Below, piece by piece: positions 9,897 to 20,794 of a stretch of DNA of 64,000 nucleotides. The notes beneath the pieces were generated by a model. It saw nothing but the letters and a program-made list of their open reading frames with translations. It ran no database searches and was not told the origin of the DNA. Position 1 is the first letter of the stretch, and each line of letters starts with the position of its first letter. The DNA comes from Craterostigma plantagineum (Eukaryota; Streptophyta; Magnoliopsida; Lamiales; Linderniaceae): NCBI GenBank assembly GCA_027422505.1, contig JAPQWV010000012.1, positions 24,753,501-24,817,500 of the forward strand, written 5' to 3'. The position numbers and the translations under genes were made by a program.

Positions 9897-10219
9897 ATAT
9901 TTCCCCCATGAAGAACAGCCTTGTCCTTAAGGCGGAAGTCGGGACACAAACGAAGTATTTCGGTTTCTACCATCCAACTTGCTTCTTCGAGAAGACGATT
10001 TTTCCATTTGATCAAGTACTTCCGCACGTTATTATCATCGATTAACGACCAACGGCTGTCAAGAATCGCTTCGGGCTGCATGAGATGCGGAGAGATATCG
10101 GACAAGTGACAGGGAAGAGAGTCCTCCACCAAGTGATCTCCCACGACCTTCTTCAGTTGCGAAACATGAAAAACGGGATGAACACGAGATCCTTCGGGAA
10201 GTCGCAGCTTATAAGCCAC
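9842..10219 (-). pseudogene. chromovirus integrase C-terminus with chromodomain (copy 1)
   Basis: 125 codons beginning MAYKLRLPEGSRVHPVFHVS, the conserved segment before the chromodomain. The chromodomain follows: PEAILDSRW..., KYLIKWKN and EEASWMVE with the aromatic residues expected for methyl-lysine binding. In chromoviruses this domain directs integration to heterochromatin. The frame overlaps the polypurine tract and runs about 55 nt into the 3' LTR before its stop. A frameshift at about 10220-10290 separates it from the integrase core. Copy 2 (15298-15675) differs at only a few residues (HLMQ versus QLMQ, LKDK versus LEDK, SHRG versus SRRG). Confidence 0.85.
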
Positions 10220-10290
10220 TGCGCCAATCCGATCAATAACAGTGTAAGGTCCATAATAACGAGCAGCTAACTTATGGTGAGACCGAGCCG

Positions 10291-11280
10291 CTACCGAGTC
10301 TTGACGAAAAGGAGTTTGAGAAATACGGCATCGCCGATCTCGAACTCTACTGCGCGACGATGTGCATTTGCAGCCTTTATCATGCGTTGTTGGGCGCGTT
10401 CAAGGTTATACTTGAGTTGGCGTATTATATCTTCATGGTCTCTCAGGTGGTCATAAACAGCTTCGACGCCGCATTCGCCTGCGAGAAAACCCGAGAGTGT
10501 CGGAGGTGGTCTTCTGTAAACTGCATGAAAGGGCGTGGTTCCAGCTGACGTTTGAAAAGACGTATTGTACAAATATTTTGCCCAGGGCAGCCATTTCACC
10601 CATGAACGTGGTTCCTCGCTGATAAAACAACGTAGATACGTCTCTAACGTCCGATTTAAGACCTCAGATTGGCCGTCGATTTGGGGGTGGTAGGCGGAAC
10701 TCATTTTCAATGTCGTACCTTGCAAACGAAATAGCTCTTGCCAGAAGTTACTTAAAAAAGATGGAATCCATGCCAGATACAATACTCCGCGGAACACCAT
10801 GTAGGCGAACGATGTTCTCAGCGAATTTTTCAGCCACGGTTCGCTCTGTATAGGGATGTTTCAACGCAACGAAGTGAGCGTATTTGGACAAACGATCAAC
10901 GATGACTAGGATACTATCGAACCCGTTTGACTTGGGTAGACCATATATAAAGTCCATCGCGATATCTTCCCAGATTTGCTCCGGAATCGGTAATGCTTGT
11001 AGTAGCCCGGCCGGAGAAAGAGCTTCATATTTTGAGCGTTGGCAGACTAAGCATCGTGCCACAAATTCTGTAACGCTCCGCATCATGTCGCGCCAATATA
11101 AAGAGGCAGCCAACCTTCGATAGGTACGGAAGGTGCCCGAGTGAACCCCGGTCGGTGTTGAGTGGAATTCCGTTAATAGTCGTGGTATCCAATCCGACTG
11201 GGCCGGGATAACCAGACGTCCTTTGTAGTATAACCAGTCATTGATGAGGTGATACGGGGTCTGGGAAAGGGGATCATCCT
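10291..11280 (-). pseudogene. chromovirus integrase zinc-binding and catalytic domains (copy 1)
   Basis: Two overlapping frames, split by a frameshift near 10750-10800. The upstream frame has the HHCC zinc finger (GVHSGTFRTYRRLAASLYW followed by CLVCQRSK) and the first catalytic Asp (EDIAMDFIYGLPKS), then GMDSIF for the second Asp. The downstream frame continues WQELFRLQGTTLKMSSAYHP and DGQSEVLNRTLETYL, with the catalytic Glu. The Asp-Asp-Glu residues survive but sit in separate frames, so the enzyme is dead. The C-terminal part (FEIGDAVFLKL) leads toward the chromodomain frame. Confidence 0.85.
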
Positions 11281-11880
11281 TTAATTTGTCGATAATAGGA
11301 CCGAGGACGGGATCCTTACGAACATGTGTCTGAAGTGCGGGGCCATCGAGCCAACATGGCATACTCCATGCGCCGAGCTGGGGTACCACATGTTGTCGGG
11401 ATAATGCATCCGCCACCGAATTTGTGCTTCCCGGTTTATACTCAATGTCGAACGAGTAACCCAACAGTTTCGCCACCCAGACTTGTTGGGCGGGAGTGGC
11501 AATCTTTTGGTGTAGCAAAGAGCGTAGACTTCGTGATCGGTCCGAACGGTAAAGTGACGCCCCAATAGATAAGGGCGCCTGTGTTGAATGGCCTTTACCA
11601 AAGCCATGAGTTCCCTGTCGATCTAGAACCCGTGCGATCGGACCACCCTTTACTGAAGTATGCGATCGGCTATTGATCCTGCATAAGTACTGCTCCCATA
11701 CCTGTTCCTGACGCGTTGCATTCGATAACGAAGAATCCACGAACACCTTTGAGCGAGGTAGGAACTGGCCATCGTAGTAATCGGGCATCGATAAAACAGG
11801 GGCCACCACCAACGCATTTTGCAACTCGCGGAAAGACGTCGCTGCCTCGCTCGACCAACTAAAGCTCTCTGTTCGGATTT
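11281..11880 (-). pseudogene. chromovirus RNase H region (copy 1)
   Basis: Fragments in several frames: ALVVAPVLSMPDY, FFVIECNASGTGMGAVLMQD (RNase H start with catalytic Asp replaced by Asn: C-N-A-S instead of C-D-A-S), ALVKAIQHRRPYLLGRHFTVRTDH and the tail FDIEYKPGSTNSVADALSRQ. At least two frameshifts break the domain. It follows the RT on the minus strand as expected for Ty3/gypsy pol. Confidence 0.75.
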
Positions 11881-11948
11881 CTTCAAGAGATTAGTGAGAG
11901 GACGGGCGATTTTCCAGTAGTCGCGGATGAAGCGTCGATAGTATCCTG

Positions 11949-12723
11949 TCAGACCGAAGCGTCAATAGGAACTGGCCATCGTAGTACTGCTGTGATTTTC
12001 TGCAGATCCATCGCTACCGTGCCCGCCGAAATGATATGGCCGAAGTACTCAATCTTACGAAGGCCAAATTGACATTTCTTCATATTAACGTGAAATTGGT
12101 TGTCTGATAACAGCGCCATAACAGTGGATAAGTGGTCAAGGTGAGTCGTCCATGAAGAACTATGTATCAAAATATCGTCGAAGAAAACCAATACACACTT
12201 GCGAAGCAACGGTCGAAAGAGATCGTTCATCGTTGATTGAAAAGTTGCGGGGGCGTTCGTGAGGCCGAATGGCATCACTACAAATTCATAATGACCATCG
12301 TGCGTACGAAAGGCAATCTTTGGGATATCTTCTTCCCGAACTCGGATTTGATGATAACCGGAACGCAAATCGAGCTTAGTGAAATAAGTTGCACCCCATA
12401 ATTCGTCAAGTTGTTCTTGAATCACCGGTATCAGAAATTTATCAGGTACAGTAACCCGGTTGAGTTCTCGATAATCGCGGCCAGCTCCCGTCTTTCTTGC
12501 GCACTAAAAGGACCGGGCTTGAGAACGGGCTCGAGCTTGGGTGAATAACCCCTGCCGCTAGCATTTCAGCTACCAGATGTTCTATCTCACTCTTTTGAGC
12601 ATGGCCGTAATGATATGGTCTAACAGATGTGGCCGACGTACCAGGAAGAGTAATGACGCGGTGTCGCGATAGTGGTAGCGATTTCGGCTCTTGGAACACC
12701 GTTGAGAATCGCTGCGTAAAACT
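11949..12723 (-). pseudogene. chromovirus reverse transcriptase (copy 1)
   Basis: The N-terminal part reads [17 protein letters not shown], then a frameshift (about 12440-12480), then the main frame with [36 protein letters not shown] and the catalytic [10 protein letters not shown] (FxDD variant usual in this group), ending near 11949 with [14 protein letters not shown]. Behind it a short segment repeats GGAACTGGCCATCGTAGTA (about 11760 and 11969), indicating a local rearrangement. The upstream part of pol is separated by the hAT MITE at 12724-13280. Confidence 0.88.
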
Positions 12724-13280
12724 TAGAGCTGTCAAACGGGCCCGCCCGCCCCGCCCCGCCAAAGTGGCGGGGCGGGCTCTAATTTTTTAGGATTGCCTGA
12801 GGGCGGGCCTGAGCGGGCATGCCCGCGCGGGCCGCGGGCAAGCCCGCCGGAAAAATAAATATTATATTATTTTTTTAAAATATAAGATTTATAAATAAAT
12901 TATGATTAGTTTTATATTTTTAACTATAATTGGTAATTAATAACATAAATAAATTAATATTAAAAAAGTTTCATAAAATTAGATATTTTTTCCAACTTAA
13001 ATTCTTTATTTTTGTTTATTTTTTACTATTTTTATATTATTTTTTCCTATTTTTTATTATTTTTCTCCTACTTTCTCTTATTTTTATTTTTTTTTCTTAT
13101 TTTTTTTTTTTTTGAAATTGGCGGGCTAAGCCCGCCAAGCCCGCTACCCGCCCGCAGGCGGGGCGGGCCTTAAATGTCCAGGCCCGCCAGGAGGCGGGCT
13201 TACCCGCGCCCGCCCCGCCACTGGCGGGCTTTGGCAGGCTACGGGCCGGCCCGCCCTGCCGGCCCGTTTTGACAGTACTA
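12724..13280. mobile_element. GC-rich hAT-type MITE inside chromovirus pol (copy 1), 8-bp TSD
   Basis: 557 bp. Left terminus TAGAGCTGTCAAACGGGCC; right terminus, reverse complemented, TAGTACTGTCAAAACGGGCC. Flanked by GTAAAACT (12716-12723) and GTAATACT (13281-13288), an 8-bp duplication with one mismatch. Ends are rich in GGGCGGGC and the centre is AT-rich. It separates protease from RT, so this copy cannot make a pol polyprotein. The same insertion is in copy 2. Confidence 0.88.
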
Positions 13281-13288
13281 GTAATACT

Positions 13289-13971
13289 GTCAATGTCGGT
13301 CTGGTGATTTGCCGTTAGCTGATCTGGGTGGGAAGTGGGTGCTGCATCGAGGGCCGTAAGCCATATGATAGTATCAAGGTCATTCCCAGGTAGTTTGCAG
13401 AGAGATCGAAAGCTTATAGGTGCCCTAGTAAGTGCTGCTTCTCCAGCTAACCGGTAGGAGTTCCCTTTTCTTTCGAATTCCATCGTCGATCTCTCCCAAT
13501 TCATCTTGATGCCGCCCAGATTACGGAAGCCAGTCGACTCCCAAAATCACATCCACGCCGCCGAGTTCAAATATATAGAAATCGCACGTAATCGTAGAAG
13601 AGCCCAATTGAAGAGACAAATCACGACATGTAACCCGAGTCGGCTCACATGTGTCGTTCCCCAAACACACTTGGAATTGTTCGTCTAGGAGTCGAGGAAG
13701 TTCTAGCTTGTCGGCTACACGAGCTGAAATGAAGTTATGGCTCGCCCCGCTATCGATCATTATAATGACCTCAACGTCCCCAGATGCGACCTCGTAATTT
13801 GAGTGTGCGAGGTCCCGATAAGCCACCAAGCGCAAATAAAGGTAGATCAATCATCGTCAAACTGGTCTCTGAAGCATCCGTCGTGGTTTCAGTAGGATGT
13901 TCCTCCAAACAAGCGAAATCGGTCTCCACGTCGGATTCGAAGGATGGCTTGTCCTCGCCCCCAATGAGCAT
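13289..13971 (-). pseudogene. chromovirus aspartic protease (copy 1)
   Basis: The retropepsin signature IDSGASHNFISARVADKLE and the C-terminal VDVILGVDWLP are in the frame 13521-13850. An upstream acidic linker (ESDVETDFACLEEHPTE) is in another frame (13771-13971), so a frameshift lies between them. About 13289-13520 reads on toward the RT N-terminus in a further frame (MNWERSTMEFERKGNSYRL). The protease would process gag and pol. Confidence 0.8.
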
Positions 13972-14022
13972 CCGAAATTCTTTGCGACGGCAAGTGTGTT
14001 GACCCTTTACGAATGGCAGTCG

Positions 14023-14958
14023 TCAGCGAAAACAGAGACCCTGATCACGTAACTCCTCCCGATCGGATAGGCGTTGAAACGGCCACGATCGAGCATTTGT
14101 CGGGATAATCATCGTAACCTGATTCAGAATAGCAGGTGGAATATAGCGATCAGAGTGTCGTGCATCTCGGTTGTCGAAGTGATTGGGTGTCTGAGCTGGA
14201 GAAGAATGTGTTATCGGGGTAGACGAAGTATATCGAGTGCTTCGGGACTGCCCCGTGGAACGTGTGATCATCGTGGCATATTCATTGTCCTTCCAAGCAC
14301 GCAAGTTTCTTTCTAATCCCCGAGCCATTCGAAAAGCTTCATCCACCGAGTACGGGCTTAGAACCAGAACCTCGTTAAGCAATTCCGGGTGCATTCCCAT
14401 CAGAAAAAAATCAAGGTGTTGGTGATGTGGAATTTCTGGTAAATTTGTCACTGTCCCAGTAAAGTCATGATAGTAATCCGAAATAGGGCCTGTTTGTCGA
14501 ACTTCCAAGATACGCATGACGGAGCTGCCATGGTGTTTTTCGTCGAAGGTTGCAATAATCTGGCGTTTTAAGACGTCCCATGAGAGTGAAGGGTTGGCTT
14601 TGATTGTCCAGCTGATCCACTTTTGAGCGACTCCTTCCATTGCAATCATTGCGCACGGGACGATATCCGCAGTTGGGGTTTGGTTTAAAAGAAAATATTG
14701 ATCCGCGCGTGAAATCCAACCCAAAGGGTCCGTGCCATCAAACGTAGGGAGCTCGACACGGCGGTTAACCATCGCTCTAAGTGTGTCCCCATGAACAGGA
14801 TTTTGCGGAGCTGTGGTTTGTTGTGTTCGATCCGCTGTTAAGACGGCGGGGATTTCACCGATTTGTGACGATAAATTGCTTACTGTCGTCGACAGAGTGT
14901 CGACGGTCTTCTCTAACCCCTCGATACGATTGTCCATCTGAGATCGAGTGTATGGCAT
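14023..14958 (-). CDS. chromovirus gag, 311 codons (copy 1)
   Basis: Longest intact frame of the element. Begins MPYTRSQMDNRIEGLEKTVD (short coiled coil), then the retrotransposon gag core VELPTFDGTDPLGWISRADQ, MIAMEGVAQKWISW and FDEKHHGSSVMRILEVRQTG, and a basic C-terminus. The Met was chosen because it lies only 22 nt inside the 5' LTR boundary. A CCHC knuckle is not evident before the stop. It may be slightly truncated at its C-terminus; the protease follows in another frame. Copy 2 (19472-20407) is the same length. Confidence 0.8.
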   Translation of the reverse strand: MPYTRSQMDNRIEGLEKTVDTLSTTVSNLSSQIGEIPAVLTADRTQQTTAPQNPVHGDTLRAMVNRRVELPTFDGTDPLGWISRADQYFLLNQTPTADIVPCAMIAMEGVAQKWISWTIKANPSLSWDVLKRQIIATFDEKHHGSSVMRILEVRQTGPISDYYHDFTGTVTNLPEIPHHQHLDFFLMGMHPELLNEVLVLSPYSVDEAFRMARGLERNLRAWKDNEYATMITRSTGQSRSTRYTSSTPITHSSPAQTPNHFDNRDARHSDRYIPPAILNQVTMIIPTNARSWPFQRLSDREELRDQGLCFR

Positions 14959-14980
14959 AGAGCGGCAGGTCGGACCAATT

Positions 14981-15352
14981 TGTTAGAGTAAAGAACAATT
15001 ACTATGAACAGATGGCTTGAATAATAGAGCGAACAATAGAGCGAACAATTATTCAGACGAGAACTGTCCCGATCACAACCCGACCGGTTAAGCTAAAGGA
15101 AAAACCTTCCCCAGAAATTCCATACGTTTGCTATGCTCTCCCTCCCTTATTTATACTACATTCTCAAATAATATCTTAACTAATAATCCTATAATTATGG
15201 AAACTAAATAACTAAGTTAATAGGAATAATTCAAAAGCAAATCTTCAGTGGATCACGTATCTTGCCTCTCACTCTTGGGCCTGCCCTTCCGAACCATTTA
15301 ACGTCTTGCTCGGCTGTTATTTTTCGGCCCACCTCGGCGTGAATGTGTAACA
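14981..15352 (-). repeat. chromovirus LTR 2, shared central LTR
   Basis: 372 bp. It serves both as 5' LTR of copy 1 and 3' LTR of copy 2. It carries a 12-bp tandem duplication (AGAGCGAACAAT) absent from LTR 1 and LTR 3. There is no TSD at either of its edges: it is flanked by the gag leader on the left and the polypurine tract on the right. Confidence 0.92.
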
Positions 15353-15675
15353 ATATTTCCCCCATGAAGAACAGCCTTGTCCTCAAGGCGGAAGTCGGGA
15401 CACAAACGAAGTATTTCGGTTTCTACCATCCAACTTGCTTCTTCGAGAAGACGATTTTTCCATTTGATCAAGTACTTCCGCACGTTATTATCATCGATTA
15501 ACGACCAACGGCTGTCAAGAATCGCTTCGGGCTGCATGAGCTGCGGAGAGATATCGGACAAGTGACAGGGAAGAGAGTCCTCCACCAAGTGATCTCCCAC
15601 GACCTTCTTCAGTTGCGAAACATGAAAAACGGGATGAACACGAGATCCTTCGGGAAGTCGCAGCTTATAAGCCAC
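15298..15675 (-). pseudogene. chromovirus integrase C-terminus with chromodomain (copy 2)
   Basis: Same structure as 9842-10219: a 125-codon frame with PEAILDSRW, KYLIKWKN and EEASWMVE, running into the LTR. It differs from copy 1 at a few residues. It is separated from the integrase core by the same frameshift. Confidence 0.85.
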
Positions 15676-15746
15676 TGCGCCAATCCGATCAATAACAGTG
15701 TAAGGTCCATAATAACGAGCAGCTAACTTATGGTGAGACCGAGCCG

Positions 15747-16736
15747 CTACCGAGTCTTGACGAAAAGGAGTTTGAGAAATACGGCATCGCCGATCTCGAA
15801 CTCTACTGCGCGACGATGTGCATTTGCAGCCTTTATCATGCGTTGTTGGGCGCGTTCAAGGTTATACTTGAGTTGGCGTATTATATCTTCATGGTCTCTC
15901 AGGTGGTCATAAACAGCTTCGACGCCGCATTCGCCTGCGAGAAAACCCGAGAGTGTCGGAGGTGGTCTTCTGTAAACTGCATGAAAGGGCGTGGTTCCAG
16001 CTGACGTTTGAAAAGACGTATTGTACAAATATTTTGCCCAGGGCAGCCATTTCACCCATGAACGTGGTTCCTCGCTGATAAAACAACGTAGATACGTCTC
16101 TAACGTCCGATTTAAGACCTCAGATTGGCCGTCGATTTGGGGGTGGTAGGCGGAACTCATTTTCAATGTCGTACCTTGCAAACGAAATAGCTCTTGCCAG
16201 AAGTTACTTAAAAAAGATGGAATCCATGCCAGATACAATACTCTGCGGAACACCATGTAGGCGAACGATGTTCTCAGCGAATTTTTCAGCCACGGTTCGC
16301 TCTGTATAGGGATGTTTCAACGCAACGAAGTGAGCGTATTTGGACAAACGATCAACGATGACTAGGATACTATCGAACCCGTTTGACTTGGGTAGACCAT
16401 ATATAAAGTCCATCGCGATATCTTCCCAGATTTGCTCCGGAATCGGTAATGCTTGTAGTAGCCCGGCCGGAGAAAGAGCTTCATATTTTGAGCATTGGCA
16501 GACTAAGCATCGTGCCACAAATTCTGTAACGCTCCACATCATGTCGCGCCAATATAAAGAGGCAGCCAACCTTCGATAGGTACGGAAGGTGCCCGAGTGA
16601 ACCCCGGTCGGTGTTGAGCGGAATTCCGTTAATAGTCGTGGTATCCAATCCGACTGGGCCGGGATAACCAGACGTCCTTTGTAGTATAACCAGTCATTGA
16701 TGAGGTGATACGGGGCCTGGGAAAGGGGATCATCCT
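15747..16736 (-). pseudogene. chromovirus integrase (copy 2)
   Basis: Same two-frame split as copy 1. It carries an extra lesion near the zinc finger, where CLVCQRSK of copy 1 reads CLVCQCSK. The frameshift between GMDSIF and WQELFRLQ is identical in both copies, showing it predates the duplication. Confidence 0.85.
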
Positions 16737-17336
16737 TTAATTTGTCGATAATAGGACCGAGGACGGGATCCTTACGAACATGTGTCTGAAGTGCGGGGCC
16801 ATCGAGCCAACATGGCATACTCCATGCGCCGAGCTGGGGTACCACATGTTGTCGGGATAATGCATCCGCCACCGAATTTGTGCTTCCCGGTTTATACTCA
16901 ATGTCGAACGAGTAACCCAACAGTTTCGCCACCCAGACTTGTTGGGCGGGAGTGGCAATCTTTTGGTGTAGCAAAGAGCGTAGACTTCGTGATCGGTCCG
17001 AACGGTAAAGTGACGCCCCAATAGATAAGGGCGCCTGTGTTGAATGGCCTTTACCAAAGCCATGAGTTCCCTGTCGATCTAGAACCCGTGCGATCGGACC
17101 ACCCTTTACTGAAGTATGCGATCGGCTATTGATCCTGCATAAGTACTGCTCCCATACCTGTTCCTGACGCGTTGCATTCGATAACGAAGAATCCACGAAC
17201 ACCTTTGAGCGAGGTAGGAACTGGCCATCGTAGTAATCGGGCATCGATAAAACAGGGGCCACCACCAACGCATTTTGCAACTCGCGGAAAGACGTCGCTG
17301 CCTCGCTCGACCAACTAAAGCTCTCTGTTCGGATTT
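16737..17336 (-). pseudogene. chromovirus RNase H region (copy 2)
   Basis: Same fragments and frameshifts as 11281-11880, including the ECNASGTG variant in place of the catalytic Asp. Confidence 0.75.
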
Positions 17337-17404
17337 CTTCAAGAGATTAGTGAGAGGACGGGCGATTTTCCAGTAGTCGCGGATGAAGCGTCGATAGTAT
17401 CCTG

Positions 17405-18179
17405 TCAGACCGAAGCGTCAATAGGAACTGGCCATCGTAGTACTGCTGTGATTTTCTGCAGATCCATCGCTACCGTGCCCGCCGAAATGATATGGCCGAA
17501 GTACTCAATCTTACGAAGGCCAAATTGACATTTCTTCATATTAACGTGAAATTGGTTGTCTGATAACAGCGCCATAACAGTGGATAAGTGGTCGAGGTGA
17601 GTCGTCCATGAAGAACTATGTATCAAAATATCGTCGAAGAAAACCAATACACACTTGCGAAGCAACGGTCGAAAGAGATCGTTCATCGTTGATTGAAAAG
17701 TTGCGGGGGCGTTCGTGAGGCCGAATGGCATTACTACAAATTCATAATGACCATCGTGCGTACGAAAGGCAATCTTTGGGATATCTTCTTCCCGAACTCG
17801 GATTTGATGATAACCGGAACGCAAATCGAGCTTAGTGAAATAAGTTGCACCCCATAATTCGTCAAGTTGTTCTTGAATCACCGGTATCAGAAATTTATCA
17901 GGTACAGTAACCCGGTTGAGTTCTCGATAATCGCGGCCAGCTCCCGTCTTTCTTGCGCACTAAAAGGACCGGGCTTGAGAACGGGCTCGAGCTTGGGTGA
18001 ATAACCCCTGCCGCTAGCATTTCAGCTACCAGATGTTCTATCTCACTCTTTTGAGCATGGCCGTAATGATATGGTCTAACAGATGTGGCCGACGTACCAG
18101 GAAGAGTAATGACGCGGTGTCGCGATAGTGGTAGCGATTTCGGCTCTTGGAACACCGTTGAGAATCGCTGCGTAAAACT
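17405..18179 (-). pseudogene. chromovirus reverse transcriptase (copy 2)
   Basis: Same as copy 1, with the FFDDILIHS catalytic box and the same frameshift after VRKKDGSW. By eye the differences are scattered single bases (for example at 17594 and 17731). Confidence 0.88.
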
Positions 18180-18729
18180 TAGAGCTGTCAAACGGGCCCG
18201 CCCGCCCCGCCCCGCCAAAGTGGCGGGGCGGGCTCTAATTTTTTAGGATTGCCTGAGGGCGGGCCTGAGCGGGCATGCCCGCGCGGGCCGCGGGCAAGCC
18301 CGCCGGAAAAATAAATATTATATTATTTTTTTAAAATATAAGATTTATAAATAAATTATGATTAGTTTTATATTTTTTAACTATAATTGGTAATAATAAC
18401 ATAAATAAATTAATATTAAAAAAGTTTCATAAAATTAGATATTTTTTCCAACTTAAATTCTTTATTTTTGTTTATTTTTTACTATTTTTATATTATTTTT
18501 TCCTATTTTTTATTCTCCTACTTTCTCTTATTTTTATTTTTTTCTTATTTTTTTTTTTTTTTGAAATTGGCGGGCTAAGCCCGCCAAGCCCGCTACCCGC
18601 CCGCAGGCGGGGCGGGCCTTAAATGTCCAGGCCCGCCAGGAGGCGGGCTTACCCGCGCCCGCCCCGCCACTGGCGGGCTTTGGCAGGCTACGGGCCGGCC
18701 CGCCCTGCCGGCCCGTTTTGACAGTACTG
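18180..18729. mobile_element. GC-rich hAT-type MITE inside chromovirus pol (copy 2)
   Basis: 550 bp, same insertion site and same imperfect TSD (GTAAAACT at 18172-18179, GTAATACT at 18730-18737) as copy 1. It is 7 bp shorter through differences in the AT-rich core. It must have been present before the interior was duplicated. Confidence 0.88.
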
Positions 18730-18737
18730 GTAATACT

Positions 18738-19420
18738 GTCAATGTCGGTCTGGTGATTTGCTGTTAGCTGATCTGGGTGGGAAGTGGGTGCTGCATCGAG
18801 GGCCGTAAGCCATATGATAGTATCAAGGTCATTCCCAGGTAGTTTGCAGAGAGATCGAAAGCTTATAGGTGCCCTAGTAAGTGCTGCTTCTCCAGCTAAC
18901 CGGTAGGAGTTCCCTTTTATTTCGAATTCCATCGTCGATCTCTCCCAATTCATCTTGATGTCGCCCGGATTACGGAAGCCAGTCGACTCCCAAAATCACA
19001 TCCACGCCGCCGAGTTCAAATATATAGAAATCGCACGTAATCGTACAAGAGCCCAATTGAAGAGACAAATCACGACATGTAACCCGAGTCGGCTCACATG
19101 TGTCGTTCCCCAAACACACTTGGAATTGTTCGTCTAGGAGTCGAGGAAGTTCTAGCTTGTCGGCTACACGAGCTGAAATGAAGTTATGGCTCGCCCCGCT
19201 ATCGATAATTATAATGACCTCAACGTCCCCAGATGCGACCTCGTAATTTGAGTGTGCGAGGTCCCGATAAGCCACCAAGCGCAAATAAAGGTAGATCAAT
19301 CATCGTCAAACTGGTCTCTGAAGCATCCGTCGTGGTTTCAGTAGGATGTTCCTCCAAACAAGCGAAATCGGTCTCCAAGTCGGATTCGAAGGATGGCTTG
19401 TCCTCGCCCCCAATGAGCAT
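18738..19420 (-). pseudogene. chromovirus aspartic protease (copy 2)
   Basis: IDSGASHNFISARVADKLE is conserved, with the residue before the motif changed from Met to Ile (IIID versus IMID), and VDVILGVDWLP at the end. Same frameshifts as copy 1. Confidence 0.8.
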
Positions 19421-19471
19421 CCGAAATTCTTTGCGACGGCAAGTGTGTTGACCCTTTACGAATGGCAGTCG

Positions 19472-20407
19472 TCAGCGAAAACAGAGACCCTGATCACGTA
19501 ACTCCTCCCGATCGGATAGGCGTTGAAACGGCCACGATCGAGCATTTGTCGGGATAATCATCGTAACCTGATTCAGAATAGCAGGTGGAATATAGCGATC
19601 AGAGTGCCGTGCATCTCGGTTGTCGAAGTGATTGGGTGTCTGAGCTGGAGCAGAATGTGTTATCGGGGTAGACGAAGTATATCGAGTGCTTCGGGACTGC
19701 CCCGTGGAACGTGTGATCATCGTGGCATATTCATTGTCCTTCCAAGCACGCAAGTTTCTTTCTAATCCCCGAGCCATTCGAAAAGCTTCATCCACCGAGT
19801 ACGGGCTTAGAACCAGAACCTCGTTAAGCAATTCCGGGTGCATTCCCATCAGAAAAAAATCAAGGTGTTGGTGATGTGGAATTTCTGGTAAATTTGTCAC
19901 TGTCCCAGTAAAGTCATGATAGTAATCCGAAATAGGGCCTGTTTGTCGAACTTCCAAGATACGCATGACGGAGCTGCCATGGTGTTTTTCGTCGAAGGTT
20001 GCAATAATCTGGCGTTTTAAGACGTCCCATGAGAGTGAAGGGTTGGCTTTGATTGTCCAGCTGATCCACTTTTGAGCGACTCCTTCCATTGCAATCATTG
20101 CGCACGGGACGATATCCGCAGTTGGGGTTTGGTTTAAAAGAAAATATTGATCCGCGCGTGAAATCCAACCCAAAGGGTCCGTGCCATCAAACGTAGGGAG
20201 CTCGACACGGCGGTTAACCATCGCTCTAAGTGTGTCCCCATGAACAGGATTTTGCGGAGCTGTGGTTTGTTGTGTTCGATCCGCTGTTAAGACGGCGGGG
20301 ATTTCACCGATTTGTGACGATAAATTGCTTACTGTCGTCGACAGAGTGTCGACGGTCTTCTCTAACCCCTCGATACGATTGTCCATCTGAGATCGAGTGT
20401 ATGGCAT
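19472..20407 (-). CDS. chromovirus gag, 311 codons (copy 2)
   Basis: Identical in length to copy 1 and open throughout, with at least one residue changed (THSAPAQTPN instead of THSSPAQTPN). Gag core motifs as in copy 1. Start Met 22 nt inside the outer 5' LTR. Confidence 0.8.
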   Translation of the reverse strand: MPYTRSQMDNRIEGLEKTVDTLSTTVSNLSSQIGEIPAVLTADRTQQTTAPQNPVHGDTLRAMVNRRVELPTFDGTDPLGWISRADQYFLLNQTPTADIVPCAMIAMEGVAQKWISWTIKANPSLSWDVLKRQIIATFDEKHHGSSVMRILEVRQTGPISDYYHDFTGTVTNLPEIPHHQHLDFFLMGMHPELLNEVLVLSPYSVDEAFRMARGLERNLRAWKDNEYATMITRSTGQSRSTRYTSSTPITHSAPAQTPNHFDNRDARHSDRYIPPAILNQVTMIIPTNARSWPFQRLSDREELRDQGLCFR

Positions 20408-20429
20408 AGAGCGGCAGGTCGGACCAATT

Positions 20430-20789
20430 TGTTAGAGTAAGAACAATTACTATGAACAGATGGCTTGAACAATAGAGCGAACAATTATTCAGACGAGAAC
20501 TGTCCCGATCACAACCCGACCGGTTAAGCTAAAGGAAAAACCTTCCCCAGAAATTCCATACGTCTGCTATGCTCTCCCTCCCTTAATTATACTACATTCT
20601 CAGATAATATCTTAACTAATAATCCTATAATTATGGAAACTAAATAACTAAGTTAATAGGAATAATTCAAAAGCAAATCTTCAGTGGATCACGTATCTTG
20701 CCTCTCACTCTTGGGCCTGCCCTTCCGAACCATTTAACGTCTTGCTCGGTCCGTTATTTTTCGGCCCACCTCGGCGTGAATATGTAACA
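20430..20789 (-). repeat. chromovirus LTR 3 (outer 5' LTR)
   Basis: 360 bp. Followed on the right by TSD ATGAG (20790-20794), matching 9532-9536. It is somewhat more diverged than LTR 1 and LTR 2 (for example ATATGTAACA at its edge and an extra base in the TCGGTCCGTTATT segment). Confidence 0.92.
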
Positions 20790-20794
20790 ATGAG

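Larger units (their letters stand above)
9537..20789 (-). mobile_element. tandem chromovirus (Ty3/gypsy) block: three LTRs, two internal regions, one TSD
   Basis: Order on plus coordinates: LTR 9537-9896, interior 9897-14980, LTR 14981-15352, interior 15353-20429, LTR 20430-20789. Only the outer ends carry a TSD: ATGAG at 9532-9536 and 20790-20794. Both interiors read gag-protease-RT-RNase H-integrase-chromodomain on the minus strand and share the same frameshifts and the same hAT MITE, so one arose from the other by unequal recombination between LTRs. By eye they differ at a limited number of scattered bases. Short LTRs (about 360 bp) and a unit of about 5.4 kb suggest the Reina-like clade of chromoviruses (inference). 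Confidence 0.9.

Noticed and set aside
9537..20789. Tandem chromovirus as a pure assembly duplication
   Set aside because: Scattered base differences, a 12-bp duplication only in the middle LTR and a 7-bp MITE length difference argue for two real copies; long reads would settle it.
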